Positions 30,851 through 41,664 are shown, counted from the first letter of the stretch. The stretch: 64,000 nt of DNA from Pectinophora gossypiella (GCF_024362695.1 NC_065422.1:7873534-7937533); one strand, 5' to 3'. Notes: generated from the letters alone by a model not told the origin. A program made the numbers and translations.

Positions 30851-31328
30851 CGCCGCGCGCGCCGCGTTTACCGTGCAGAGCCTACTAATGTATATATTTG
30901 TTACAAAATTATTAAATAAATGAATAATAAAAGTATAGTAGATCTTTCTAAATGATTTTGTCAAATTCCTAAGTGAGTTATCCCACTTGTCAGATGGCAA
31001 TATTCCCGAACGTCTAATATGCCGTTTGCATTCGGTGCTAGTACGCAAATTAACCCTCGTTTCGCGAATTTCGAGCGAATTATTATATTCTTCACTGCGC
31101 CGACGAGTAATTAAGGCTGACGTAAATTAATTTATTGCATGACGACACCAATCCGAGATATACCTCTATTTAACGTCAAAATTATATGACATTATGCCGT
31201 ATCTTTTGTTAATGCTGTTTGCTTCGGAGCTACGTTTCAGTTTATAGACATTTTATAAGTATTTCCTCAACTTCAGTGTTAATTACATAACAAAATTTAA
31301 GTCTTCTATAACGCATATTTCGTTGTAG

Positions 31329-31451
31329 ACTACACTTTTTTCGTCAGATTTAATTAACAAGCGATACCACGGGCTCATAATAAAGCTAAAATCAATTCTC
31401 GCAACACAAAATAGAATCTACTTCGCAATTCCAGGAACCCAATCAATATTA
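31329..31451 (+). repeat. 123-bp direct duplication, copy 1
   Basis: Identical base for base to 31721-31843. Begins ACTACACTTTTTTCGTCAGA and ends CCAATCAATATTA. Confidence 0.95.
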
Positions 31452-31679
31452 CTTTGCGGAATAAGAGACAGTAGGCATTAAACGAGACAAATAGGTAATA
31501 AGCACTGACAGAATTGGCAGTTGGGGGGATAGAGAGGAATCGAATAAAAACCATAATTGACTTCTTTCTTTTCATTTTGGGACGAAGGCAATTTCGTTTA
31601 ATTCTGAATTTACAATGCCCAATAAATTCCTTACCTGTTGATTGTTTCCCCGATACTATTGAGGGACAGAAAAATATAT

Positions 31680-31721
31680 TAAGTATATTATACAAAGCAG
31701 GTGCTTTGTATAATATACTTA
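31680..31721. repeat. Perfect palindrome at the duplication's left edge
   Basis: 20-bp arms around GG; the centre reads GCAGGTGC. It touches the first base of duplication copy 2. Confidence 0.95.
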
Positions 31722-31843
31722 CTACACTTTTTTCGTCAGATTTAATTAACAAGCGATACCACGGGCTCATAATAAAGCTAAAATCAATTCTCGCAACACA
31801 AAATAGAATCTACTTCGCAATTCCAGGAACCCAATCAATATTA
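31721..31843 (+). repeat. 123-bp direct duplication, copy 2
   Basis: Exact copy of 31329-31451, offset 392 bp. It is bracketed by two palindromes with the same GCAGGTGC centre. Confidence 0.95.
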
Positions 31844-31863
31844 TTGTAGGCAGGTGCCTACAA
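31844..31863. repeat. Perfect palindrome at the duplication's right edge
   Basis: TTGTAGGCAGGTGCCTACAA: 9-bp arms around GG, starting exactly where duplication copy 2 stops. Confidence 0.95.
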
Positions 31864-32038
31864 AGTCTTTGCGCCTGGAAGAACTCGGGGGGATTGTTTG
31901 ACGACTAGACGCGTTCGGGCTTGAATTGTTAATTTTACATAATTATGTTTACAATTTTTTGGATAGAATTATAATAAATAATTGTCATTGTAATGTTATA
32001 TATATAGAGAGAAGGTTATTCGAGGGTTATTCTATTAC

Positions 32039-32242
32039 CCTACCCTCCGAAGCACGGAGCATTTTACTTTTTGTCGATGAGGTGATCAGCCTGTAATGTC
32101 CTAACTTTGGTTTGGTTTAGCTGGCTAGCTAGCTAACTAGCTAGGGATCACAAAGTGATTTTTGTGATATGTCCCCACCGAGATTCGGACCCGGGGCCTC
32201 CGGAGCGTGAGCCCAACGCTCAACCACTGGACCACAGAGGCC
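32039..32242 (-). mobile_element. SINE B, 5' part with a (CTAG)-like expansion
   Basis: Head at right (TGGTCCAGTGGTTGAGCGTT). Between the usual CCTAAC and AGGGATCACAAAG there is an expanded AGCTGGCTAGCTAGCTAACT tract, absent from other copies. Confidence 0.8.
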
Positions 32243-32346
32243 TTTAGGCCGTCTGAATGAAGTAAGAGAGGGGGTGAGGTGAATCTAGCTCGGCACCTGA
32301 TACGAATTGGAGCGGGGCGGAGTTACCGTTCTATACGTAGTATTAT

Positions 32347-32387
32347 TAAACGTCATATTATAAACATAGTGATATAATATGACGTTT
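32347..32387. repeat. Hairpin, perfect 15-bp arms
   Basis: AAACGTCATATTATA ... TATAATATGACGTTT with an ~11-nt loop. Confidence 0.85.
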
Positions 32388-32860
32388 ACCTCACAGAGGG
32401 AGTTGGTTATTAAAAATGTATCCCTGGTGTAAACTATAACATATTTAACTAGCAAACTGTTGAAGTTTAGCGAATTTATAATAAATTCAGACGCGAGGCG
32501 AATCTTCATTACCATAGCTCCACTTGGATTTTGCTGTGGAGTGTTTCAAGTCTAATGTAAATCTTCATATACTACGAATAGTTGCTAATGTTTGTGGCTT
32601 TTGGGTTATTAGCCGTGATATATTATGCACGTACAATCCAGTACAATTAGCCGTGATATATTAAGCGCGTGGTGTCTAACAAGGTTAGCAGACCCAAAAT
32701 AAATTAGGAGACAACTTATAGCAATCTGGGTGCCAATCCGTAACGCAGTGGTGCGACGTGGTGAAGTATGCTTCATATTCCTTCCAGTAGAAGACGTCTA
32801 TAGGACCCTATCACACTAGGACACCATTGTAACGCAAACACGGTTGCGCCACCAACAAAT

Positions 32861-33050
32861 GTTTGCAATTCAAATTTAAATTCAAAAATATCTTTATTCA
32901 GTAGGTAACATAGTTACATTTTGAATCGTCATCGTAACGAACGTCTCATCCGCCTAAAACTACTGCAGCTTCTCACAACCTGTATAGCCGGGGAAAAGAA
33001 GCTGCAAGAAAAACCTCGGCACAGGGCCCTAGACGTTCTTTAAAAAAAAT
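32861..33050 (-). repeat. LINE tail (CR1-like), copy 1
   Basis: AAATTCAAAAATATCTTTAT and CACAGGGCCCTAGACGTTCT match 49790-49985. TTTGAA-type tail repeats on the minus strand suggest a CR1-like element. Confidence 0.6.
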
Positions 33051-33104
33051 AAACATAAAATATTTTTATACAATTGAGTAATTTAGCTGCCTAATATCAA
33101 TCAA

Positions 33105-33260
33105 TAATACTTTATTGCACAAGAACATATATAAAGGACATAAACAGTCAGTAGTTATCAGTTCTCTTCTCTTTCTCAGTTCAATTGTATAAACGCTACC
33201 TCACCTTGTATCTTGTTGTAGTGTCGTTGTCGGTGTCCTAGTGAGCTAGGGCCCTAAAAG
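33105..33260 (-). repeat. LINE 3'-end remnant
   Basis: TCAATAATACTTTATTGCAC at the left is a LINE-tail-like AATAAAGTATTATTG end read in reverse. A shorter version is near 58335. Family not identified. Confidence 0.4.
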
Positions 33261-33264
33261 CTAC

Positions 33265-34050
33265 ACTCAGTAATGGTTTCCATATAATATAAAAATATCT
33301 AAAAAAATCATACCGTACATTATTGTTTCCTTTTTTCGCTCAAAACAGACGCATCATTTCTCACAAAAGAAAAAAAATAGTTTGTAATAAAAGAAAAACA
33401 AAGCCCCTATCCGTTTTCCTCCATCACAAAAGGAAAAAAGTATAACACGTTTATCTATCTACAATAAACAATATCCATTACTTTTCGGATCTCCGCTCGC
33501 TTAGGCCGAAGCCGTAAGGAATGCCGAGCCGAAACTCTATGAAAACATGAGCAATCAACGTAGTGCGATAAATCATTTCGTTGCCATTAGGGTCGCTATA
33601 CACTTATTGGAATCGGTATTTAGGTTCATTTTATATATCGAAAATCGTTTAATATCCAAACTGTACATTGTTTCGAAGTTTACACGGTTATTATCATAAA
33701 TAAAACACATAACAGCGTTCTTAGAAAATTATGTATCAAACCTACTCCAATTTCATCAGTCATCCCGTGATCTTGGCACTTGCAACAGAGTTGAAATATC
33801 GGGAGTCCCATATACCTGTTTTTAACGCGGTAAGGACCGGGTATTACGTGTTTTAATCTTTGTATTTACTTATATCTATTTTGCCATCGCGTCTTAAGAT
33901 GCTGATACGAAAGTTGAACAAGTCGAACTAAGGACATCAACTGTTAAAAACCACTAACGAAATTGATTAAATAAGTATGTAAGTATAATATCTTGATTAT
34001 TTATTTATCTACGAGTATATGTAAATTTACTTTACATATTTATTATTTAT
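33265..34050. other. AT-rich unique DNA, no gene seen
   Basis: No repeat copy or protein-like ORF recognised. Confidence 0.35.
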
Positions 34051-34053
34051 TTT

Positions 34054-34172
34054 AGTAATGTCCTAACCAAACAAGGCATAGACTTACAAAGTGACGTTTT
34101 GTGTGCTCGTTGGGAATCGAACTCAGGACCTCCGAATCGTGAGCCCAAAGCTCAACCATTGGACCGCGGAGG
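34054..34172 (-). mobile_element. SINE B head half
   Basis: GTCCTAACCAAACAAGGCAT ... GGAATCGAACTCAGGACCTC ... CTCAACCATTGGACCGCGGA: head and adjoining part only. Confidence 0.75.
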
Positions 34173-34424
34173 TTAGTGTGCGCGTTAGATAGGACCCCGC
34201 ATAAATATGTTTATGCAACAGTTTTTTTAAAACAGATAATTTATACAAGACATTCTGTCCGCGAGATATAATTGTGTGGACCTGCCTCTATTTAGTTTCC
34301 ATCTAATATTTGTCACTCTTTCACCCAATACTTCGCTCTGACGCTTTCATGCCGTTAATCATACAGGAAGCCCTATATATCAGCTATATGTATTGCGATA
34401 TGACCTGTATTTTTAGGCTTAGCA

Positions 34425-34702
34425 TTCCGCTCCTCTGCTGGACTGAGAGTAAAGAAAAAACATAGAATGCGTTCAGGTGCTTAACTTCCCGTGCATGTCG
34501 TAAAAGGTGACAAAGGGACAGCAGCGTTCTGTCGAAAATGATGTATCATCTGTAAGAGCGATAGGCTGATCCCCTATCATCATACGGTTTATCATTAACC
34601 ATCTTAGGACTATGTATCAAAAGTGGCTGCAAATAGTTTTTTGATTATTTGTAGTTCTGCCCACCCCTTCGGGGAATACGGGCTTTATGTATGTATGTAG
34701 CA
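34425..34702 (+). repeat. Repeat G, long copy
   Basis: ACTTCCCGTGCATGTCGTAA, GATAGGCTGATCCCCTATCA, AGTGGCTGCAAATAG and tail CACCCCTTCGGGGAATACGG then TATGTATGTATG. Confidence 0.75.
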
Positions 34703-34783
34703 TTCCGATTTTAGCACATATACGTACCATTTTTAAGCTATATACCTACTATAATCCAATCCCTTACTAAAAAGTTCGACTAG

Positions 34784-34844
34784 TTAGTGTCATCGTAACA
34801 AATACTGAGGGGGATGATTCAATCCATGATTCTGAGTTAATATT
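34784..34844. mobile_element. Double-hairpin MITE, one arm only
   Basis: GTTAGTGTCATCGTAACAAA, GAGGGGGATGATTCAA and GATTCTGAGTTAATA. It is cut off where a SINE B has inserted at 34857. Confidence 0.7.
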
Positions 34845-34856
34845 AAGAAGATTTTT

Positions 34857-35182
34857 GTGTCTTCTTCTATCGTGTGGATTGTGAGGTGGATTACCACCAC
34901 ATCGACCCTGGTGTCAGGGTTATTACTGAGCCGCCATTAGGTCCCTGACATGACTCATGTAACGACTACGTACTTACATCAGTAAGTATTAACGGGGAAC
35001 AACGGCTTAACGTGCCTTCCGAAGCACGGATTTACTTTCTTTTTGGACAATCAGGTGATCAGCCTGTAATGTCCTAATCAAACTATGAATTACAAAGTTA
35101 TTTCTGTGATTTGTCCCCACTGGGATTCGAACCCGGGACCTCTGGACTGTGAGCATAACGCACCACTGGACCATGGAGGCCG
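34857..35182 (-). mobile_element. SINE B, full length with target duplication
   Basis: Flanked by AAGAAGATTTTT (34845-34856 and 35183-35194). All parts are present: head TGGTCCAGTGGTGCGTTATG-like at right, B box GGTTCGAATCCC, core, ACTTACATCAGTAAGTA, and the tail starting TCTTCTTCTATCGTGTGG, whose inverse is an AAG-rich 3' end. Confidence 0.9.
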
Positions 35183-35398
35183 AAGAAGATTTTTTTGTCA
35201 AAAATGTATGAAAGTTGTGTGGTGGTTACTTGTGGGTGTCTCCACGCTAGAGATTATGCGCGTGCGTGTATGCTACAATACTATACTTACGTTTCGATAT
35301 CGTTTGTGCGATATCTAATACATGATCGGCGTCCAGCTTGCCTCGTCCTTCAAGTACACTGGGTTCTGTAACAATAGGAAACAAGAATTAATATATTT

Positions 35399-35653
35399 TT
35401 CTATCGTGTGGGTTGCGCGGTGGATTATCAACCTCATCAACCCTGGAGTCTTGGTTACTATAGAGCCGTCAAAGGCCCCTGACATGATGGCTCATGTAAC
35501 GACTACTGAAAGTAAGTAGGCTTACCGCTTCAGCCTTCTGTAACACGGATCATCTTACTTTCGGACAATCAGGTGATCAGCCTATAATGTCCTAAGCAAA
35601 CTAGGAATCACAATGTATTTTTTATGGTATGTCTTCACCGACCACGGAGGTCT
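35399..35653 (-). mobile_element. SINE B, diverged
   Basis: TCTATCGTGTGGGTTGCGCG ... TCAACCCTGGAGTCTTGG ... CATCTTACTTTCGGACAATC ... CACCGACCACGGAGGTC. Most of the head is deleted. Confidence 0.8.
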
Positions 35654-35994
35654 TTATTTTTTTGTAAATTCATTTATTGTATGTTACATGTGAAATATTT
35701 CATCAAGGCAGCTTTATACATGAAACTATAACACCCTGGAAGGGCATAACAACTAATGATAATTACAATAAAATATAATATTATATTTACATATTATGTT
35801 AACATATTTATCTGCTGCAATAATTAAACAATGGTGTTTGGATTTCAAAAGAAGTGGGTGCAAGTTGTATAAGGTCTGTTTAGAGACAACATAAGCTCAT
35901 GCCTATATACTCAATTGGGCTAGTCAGAGGAAAAAGCATCGCAAGAAGACCTAGCGCCGCCGCCGCCGGCGTGGGAGCCTTTGCCCTCCTTTGA

Positions 35995-36434
35995 ATAAGA
36001 TGATTAGCAACTGTTAATTTTAAAATGAATGAATAACCCGGGCGAATAAAATAGGCATCTCACTCATATGCAACCCGACGTGTGCTGTCAACTTCATTCT
36101 GTCGGGTTACTGACCAATATAAAATTTTGGAAGTTTTTGAAACTGCCTAAAATTGACGTGTGTTCCATAAATTTTATGCCTGTCGATTACCCGTCCGTTT
36201 CTATTTCAGCGGATAAGAAAATGACAGGTATGTTGGCAATTTCAAAAAAGGAACGTCACGTCACTTTTTAAGAGAAAAACGTTTTGGCGGGTGTTCCGTC
36301 TGGGACTACGAAGAAAAAACAAGTGAAGACGATTATTATCGAGAGAAGCGAAAACTGAAAGACTAGTTGCTGTATTCTTTTAGTTTGCTAACAGGTATAA
36401 CTTAAAATACATATTATATGGTGTGTACAGGAAT
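35995..36434. mobile_element. MITE (ATTCCTGCAGAC family), left-truncated
   Basis: ATGAATAACCCGGGCGAATA, GCCTGTCGATTACCCGTCCG and AAGAAAATGACAGGTATG match 17334-17684 inverted. The right end GTGTACAGGAAT survives; a ~120-bp segment at 36250-36380 is extra. Confidence 0.65.
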
Positions 36435-36742
36435 CACCACCATTAAATAAATTATCAAAGTTAAGCTCTTCCGTTACAAGATTAACGAAATATTTCACGA
36501 TTTCACGACTCTTTTAATTCTAACTACATCTAAGCTAACAAATAGCCCAATTTAGTTCATAATCATATTTAACGGTTGAAATAAATAATATTACTCATAG
36601 AAATACGTTATCCATTTGTATGCCAGCGGGGCACGTTTAAGACTCTATAATGGTAACCGTCAACCTTGGACAAGAAAGGAAAAAAATAACTGGGTGACTG
36701 CGAGTCTATGTTGAGAGGTTCCGTATATAAATAAATAATATT

Positions 36743-36874
36743 CAGGGGAGTTAAAACGGCTACATCAAAATAATTTATCTAAAAAGCAATATTGCTATTT
36801 GACATTAGTTGACATCGCGCATTTACTTTTACATGCGCAAATGTCAAATTGATGTGGCGTTTTTAAAACCCCTT
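36743..36874. mobile_element. MITE (GGTTAAAATGGCCACAT family), diverged
   Basis: CAGGGGAGTTAAAACGGCTA at left; GATGTGGCGTTTTTAAAACC at right; AAAAGCAATATTGCTATTTG inside. Confidence 0.8.
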
Positions 36875-36958
36875 GGTGGCCAATAGAATTAGAATATTGA
36901 GAGGTAGAGGGACACAAAATAGTGTTTAGAAGTAATTCATCATAAGTGATCGGATATA

Positions 36959-37250
36959 TTGAGGAGCTCGATGGCGCAGCGGTAAACGCGCTCGGTCTGC
37001 GATTGTTGAAGTTAAGCAACTTTCGCAAAGGCCGGTCATAGGATGGGTGACCACAAAAATAAAAGTTTTCATCTCGAGCTCCTCCGTGCTTCGGAAGGCA
37101 CGTTAAGCCGTTGGTCCCGGCTGCATTAACAGTCGTTAATAACCATCAATCCGCACTGGGCCCGCGTGATGGTTTAAGGCCCGATCTCCCTATCCATCCA
37201 TAGGGAAGGCCCGTGCCCCAGCAGTGGGGATGTTAATGGGCTGATGATGA
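36959..37250 (+). mobile_element. SINE C (tRNA/5S-like chimera), best plus-strand copy
   Basis: Flanked by TGATCGGATATA (36947-36958, 37251-37262). Order: GAGCTCGATGGCGCAGCGGT (A box), CGCTCGGTCTGCGATTG, GAAGTTAAGCAACTTTCGCA and ATAGGATGGGTGACCACA (5S-like), CATCTCGAGCTCCTCCG, core, AACCATCAATCCGCACTGGG, GGCCCGTGCCCCAGCAGTGG and CTGATGATGATGA. No tRNA B box follows the A box. Confidence 0.92.
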
Positions 37251-37364
37251 TGATCGGATATACAGACTTCTTCGGTCCAAATATCTGTTTATCATAATGT
37301 GGCAGTAAATTTTGTTCCGAAGACCTCTCCTATAAAAGCTTCTTGGGACAGAAGGCAAGAGGGA

Positions 37365-37440
37365 AACCACTGCCCTATTTTTCCCTAAAAATTAGCACAG
37401 AGAATGCTGCACCGACAAGAGCGTGGCTCTTAAATTAGTG
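37365..37440 (+). pseudogene. LINE family H 3' end, fragment
   Basis: ACCGACAAGAGCGTGGCTCT and AGAATGCTGC match the inverse of 3776-3810. Confidence 0.6.
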
Positions 37441-37775
37441 ATCATGGCCTACCCATGTATGTATAAGCAATTTAGTAAATATGAATGTTCCTGGTAAAAA
37501 AAAATTGCCTTCTAAAATACATTGCTTATTAAGATTTATCGATGATAAAGATGATGATAATTAATCAAAACTACATAACAGACAGACAGAAGCTACATAT
37601 TTGCTTGTGTGTATTTTAACCCTTTCACGGACACAGATCATGGATCATTGATGGTTCATAATATTACCTATTATGACAATGACACCTTGAGATCGGAACG
37701 TCAATAGACGTTCTGTCCTCGAAAGTGTTAATATGTTATGTGGGTGTTGTTTGCAGAATGTAACATGATAGTAGG

Positions 37776-37958
37776 GCAAAAGCTGCCACGGAGTGGATAC
37801 CTCTTGAACGCAAAGGTAGAGACAGACCTAGGAAGCGATGGAAAGACGTCTTATATGCGTTTGAGACGGATTGTGGAGACATCGCTCAAGACTGGAGAAG
37901 AGGCAACTCAGAGGGGAGGTTTTTGCCCAGCAGTGGGATAATCCAGGCTAGTAAAAAA
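37776..37958 (+). pseudogene. LINE reverse-transcriptase C-terminus, fragment
   Basis: The frame from 37776 reads AKAATEWIPLERKGRDRPRK, then RWKDVLYAFETDCGDIAQDW, RRGNSEGRFLPSSG. RPRKRWKD and the ending W..R followed by FLPSSG (from TTGCCCAGCAGTGGG) are LINE C-terminal signatures. Probably dead. Confidence 0.65.
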
Positions 37959-38399
37959 GTCTATGTGTGTTTGATATTGTCAGTGTGGCGTTCTCGCATA
38001 ATAAAAATATTTTGTTCCTTTCTTTATTTTTCTGCCGGTGGAGTCACCAGTTTTTAGTATTTTTACTAGCGAACAACATATAACAACGAAACGTCTACCG
38101 TTTGGACACACTGACTTATCGAACCCTAAAAGTGAAGGAAAAAAAATATCTCGAGCAGGTAGCAACAGGACGTGATGTGGCGGGATCCACAGGTTTGGAT
38201 GGAAAGCGAGAATGTGCTTTGTCTTGCTTCAGTCTTTTATACCGTAGAATGCTTCGATAGAACGGTTGGAAAAAAATAGGTAGGTATTCCGTCAGAGGCA
38301 AAAAAAAACTGTATTTCGAGTGGTAAAACGGTTGCGTTGAAGTTAGTTATGAAAACTAATGCGATGTCGCGGGGTTAGCTGGCAGATATATAACTCACG

Positions 38400-38555
38400 A
38401 GTATATCAGAAGTCAGAGGTACATCCATCGCAAGATGAACTAAGTACCTACATCTCAACGAGCTTTCTGTTAGATCAACGTGTTAGGTGGTGAGCCGTGT
38501 CGCCGTCTATAACGGTCGAACCAACTGTGTTAGTGAAAACTGCACTAAACACATT
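38400..38555 (-). mobile_element. Repeat E fragment
   Basis: CAGAGGTACATCCATCGCAA, GATGAACTAAGTACC, GGTGGTGAGCCGTGTCGCCG and AACTGTGTTAGTGAAAACTG. Confidence 0.75.
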
Positions 38556-39075
38556 GGGACACTAACACGCATTTTGTACAAACTACGTACTTAATTGTGA
38601 ATTTTATTAGTAGGTAAAACTTATAAAAAACGAAAGAAAGAAACAAAGATATTAGGTGAAATAAATAAAATATGAAAAGAAAAGTGTGGATAAGAACAAA
38701 AACCAGATTGAAACCCAAATTGTTTATATAATTTAGTTGCTTTTTGTGCAATAATAAGTTGGTTGTATTTTGTTCTGTATTGTTAGTATATTGGTGCTCG
38801 TAGTAACAAAACAAGTGTTCGCTTCATAACTCATAACTTACCTAGACCCAGGTTTTGCGGCAAACTAATGAATGATTAAACAGTAAATCAATTTGGTCGT
38901 TAATTTACACGGAAGCATTCGTATAATGAATCGTGCGGAATTGGATCTCCGCGACTGTGGTAATGAACTAAATTCAAATTCGATTAGGCGTTCGAGAACG
39001 TTCCTTTGTCTTCTTTTCTTAAGGAAGGTTTTATTTTAAAATATTATTCAAATTCAGAATGTTTTAAAGTAAGAA

Positions 39076-39236
39076 CAGGGGGTTAGAATGGCCACATCGA
39101 AGCAATTCATCTAAGAAAGCCATATTGCAATTTGACATTTGCGCATGTAAAAGTAAGTGCGTAATGCAAACAATTGTCAACTAGCAATATTGCTTTCCTA
39201 GATGAATTGCTTCGATGTGGCCATTTTAACCCCCCA
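39076..39236. mobile_element. MITE (GGTTAAAATGGCCACAT family), fullest copy
   Basis: CAGGGGGTTAGAATGGCCAC ... GTGGCCATTTTAACCCCC. Arms extend through CGAAGCAATTCATCTAAGAA and its inverse, about 55 bp each. Interior has TGCGCATGTAAAAGTAAGTG. Confidence 0.88.
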
Positions 39237-39352
39237 GGCCATGTGTACTTTAAACAGGCGAGCATGTGTGAGTAGAAGGTGGCATATCATCGTAAGTGAA
39301 ATTCCGTAGTACCCCAATGGGAAATAGGCGTGATTTTATATTATAAATACGT

Positions 39353-39642
39353 CATCATCATCAGTCCATTAACGACCCCACTGCTGGGGCACGGGCCTGC
39401 CCTATGGATGGATAGGGAGATCGGGCCTTAAACCATCACGCGGGCCCAGTGCGGATTGATGGTTATTAACGACTGTTAATGCAGCCGGAACCAACGGCTT
39501 AACGTGCCTTCCGAAGCACGGAGAAGCTCGAGATGAAAACTTTTTTTTTGTGGTCACCCATCCTATTACCGGCCTTTGCGAAAGTTGCTTAACTTCAGCA
39601 ATCGCAGACCGAGCGCGTTATCCGCTGCGCTACCGAGCTCCT
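39353..39642 (-). mobile_element. SINE C, full length
   Basis: Same parts as the 36959 copy, inverted. Left flank TATTATAAATACGT (39339-39352). The right counterpart TATTATAGATACGT (39658-39671) is pushed away by an expanded (TA)n tract at 39643-39660. Confidence 0.9.
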
Positions 39643-40049
39643 CTATATATATATATATATTATAGATACGTATGTACCCTTTATCTTTCATTATAGATAC
39701 AATTTATTTCAGAAAGCTATACGTGACAAATTGACTCAAGTAGACAGGCTTTTTGTAAAGAACATATTTATTCTATAACACCTTGGGGTAGAACAAACAA
39801 GATGATGAGAAGCTGTAGTCAAAGTTTGCATGTGGCGCCTGATGATTGATCTTTCAGATTTCGACGCCAGGCTTATAGCTAAAAGATAAACACTTCAATA
39901 TATCAAGTTTTCTTTAGTCTCAGCGACTTTCTAAGTTCATCTGCGCTTGTTGCCTTCAAAGCCTCCAGAGCTCCTCATTAGTCCCACCCTCGAGATAGCC
40001 CTACAATATGTCATGTCAAGAAAAAAAAAACTACTTTTTATTTTAATCT

Positions 40050-40215
40050 TAACATAACATAAGTTCACGAGATATATCCCAATTGGAGTAGTCAGAGGTA
40101 CATCCATCGCAAGATAAACTAAATACCCCGTCATCGATCTTTCTGTTAGACCAAAGTGATAGGTGCTGATCCGTATCGCCGTCTATAATGGACGGTACCA
40201 ACTGTGTTTGTGTGT
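40050..40215 (-). mobile_element. Repeat E fragment
   Basis: ACATAACATAAGTTCACGAG, TATATCCCAATTGGAGTAGT, ACATCCATCGCAAGATAAAC and ATGGACGGTACCAACTGTGT. Confidence 0.75.
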
Positions 40216-40424
40216 GGTTTTAATTTTATTCCTAAGTATAATTATTTTATTTTTATTACTTTTATTTTTACATTGCACTAACCCGCTTCTATGTATTTGT
40301 ATATTATTTTGAAAAAGAAAAAAAAACAACATATAAGCATATAAACATATATGCATAGGTTGCCTGTTGTGTATGTTTTATATTTCTCCTATTTTCTGTA
40401 TTTTATATTAAAGTGTATTTTTTT

Positions 40425-40500
40425 TTTCGATGTGACTTGTTGTAGATTTGCCGCAGATGGCATCAACTACTTGGCCGGACAAATGGGCAGAGGGACGTAT
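40425..40500 (-). mobile_element. 3' end of the 24803-type poly(A) element
   Basis: T-run, then CGATGTGACTTGTTGTAGAT and GGCATCAACTACTTGGCCGG, as at 24803. Confidence 0.7.
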
Positions 40501-40509
40501 TCATCTAAT

Positions 40510-41010
40510 ACCTCCTACCAATTATAGGCTTTATAAGTAATCTGTTGACACGCCTAATATTTCACAGTTATTTGTCAAAAGCCGGCGAATGACTGCATTG
40601 ACCGGCTAACAATGTTATTCGGCCACAAAGTACGATTATACGCGAATTCGGAACGTAACGAGCCAAAACCGATGCCTTTGATCGACGTCCGTGTCGGAAA
40701 GCAAACTCTGTAACACCATTTGTATTGATTCAAAGCCCGCAGCGACCAATTTGTGGAATTTTACGAGTGTTTTTATTGTTTTTAACACAACACGTTGTCG
40801 GAGCCACGACAAATGCGACTCGATGCGACACACCGCGACAAACGCGATCAGACAACCCTAATGGGATCCCGACAAAATTGAGAGAAAACGAACGTGATTG
40901 ATAAGATATCGTGAAGTATTTTCACTTGACGCTCAATGGTGCAGCGTGGTGAAGCATGTTTATTGGTGAAATGTTCCTTCTGGTAATTTAATTACAGATT
41001 GATTAAAAGT
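40510..41010. other. Unique DNA, no gene seen
   Basis: Moderate GC with scattered CpG (CGACGTCCGTGTCGG, CGACAAATGCGACTCGATGC). No coding frame stands out. Confidence 0.35.
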
Positions 41011-41019
41011 TGTCCCCAC

Positions 41020-41250
41020 CACAGTTGGCACGACCATTATATACGGCGATACGTCTCACCACTTAACACGTTGGTCTAACAGAAAGCTCGGTGAGCTGTG
41101 GGTACTTAGTTCATCTTGCGATGGATGTAAAGATACAGATAAAGATTTTTATTGTGTATAAATTTAGGTACAGTTATAAATAATAGTTGTAGTTATGGAT
41201 GTACCTCTGGCTACTCCTTTGGGACGTCGTGAGCTTTTATATAATGTATT
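41020..41250 (+). mobile_element. Repeat E with a 65-bp insertion
   Basis: CAGTTGGCACGACCATTATA ... AAGCTCGGTGAGCTGTGGGT ... CATCTTGCGATGGATGTA, then 65 foreign bases (41130-41194), then ATGGATGTACCTCTGGCTAC. The 9-bp ATGGATGTA on both sides is a target duplication. Confidence 0.85.
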
Positions 41251-41560
41251 TTAAGGTATCTTATTTCTAATGCAACAACACTGTGTACTACTACACTACG
41301 AATATACGGAATGCGGTACTTTTTATTGCATACAGTGCAACAGGTGTTTGCAAGCAAAATGCGTCGCCCAAGGACGTCTTCCATCGTTTCTTTGTTTTAA
41401 AACTGCGTATTCTGTCTTTTACACTCATTATTGAATATTTTTAAACACAAGCGTTCTTTGTGTTGGCAGGGATAGGACAAAAAGACAGAAATAATTTACG
41501 TTCATAATTGTTGTTGAAGTAGGCAGAACTACAGGTCAAAACTTAAACATACATAAACGC

Positions 41561-41664
41561 AGGGGGTATGGAGCATACTCCACGCGGCTCCACTGCGGGT
41601 TGGTGGAGGTGTTTTACGGCTAATAGTCGGGAACAACGGCTTAACGTCCTCTCCGAAGTACGGA
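41561..41664 (-). mobile_element. SINE A, internal fragment
   Basis: GGGGTATGGAGCATACTCCA to CGGGAACAACGGCTTAACGT; head and tail missing. Confidence 0.75.

Noticed and set aside
31375..31849. 131-codon minus and 111-codon plus ORFs over the 123-bp duplication
   Set aside because: They overlap on opposite strands, share the duplicated segment, and neither looks like a known protein.
36985..37055. Candidate 5S rRNA gene fragment
   Set aside because: Only two short blocks resemble 5S, they recur in all four SINE C copies, and target duplications show they moved as a SINE.
38545..38814. 89-codon minus ORF rich in Phe and Leu
   Set aside because: Low-complexity frame from AT-rich DNA with no supporting signals.
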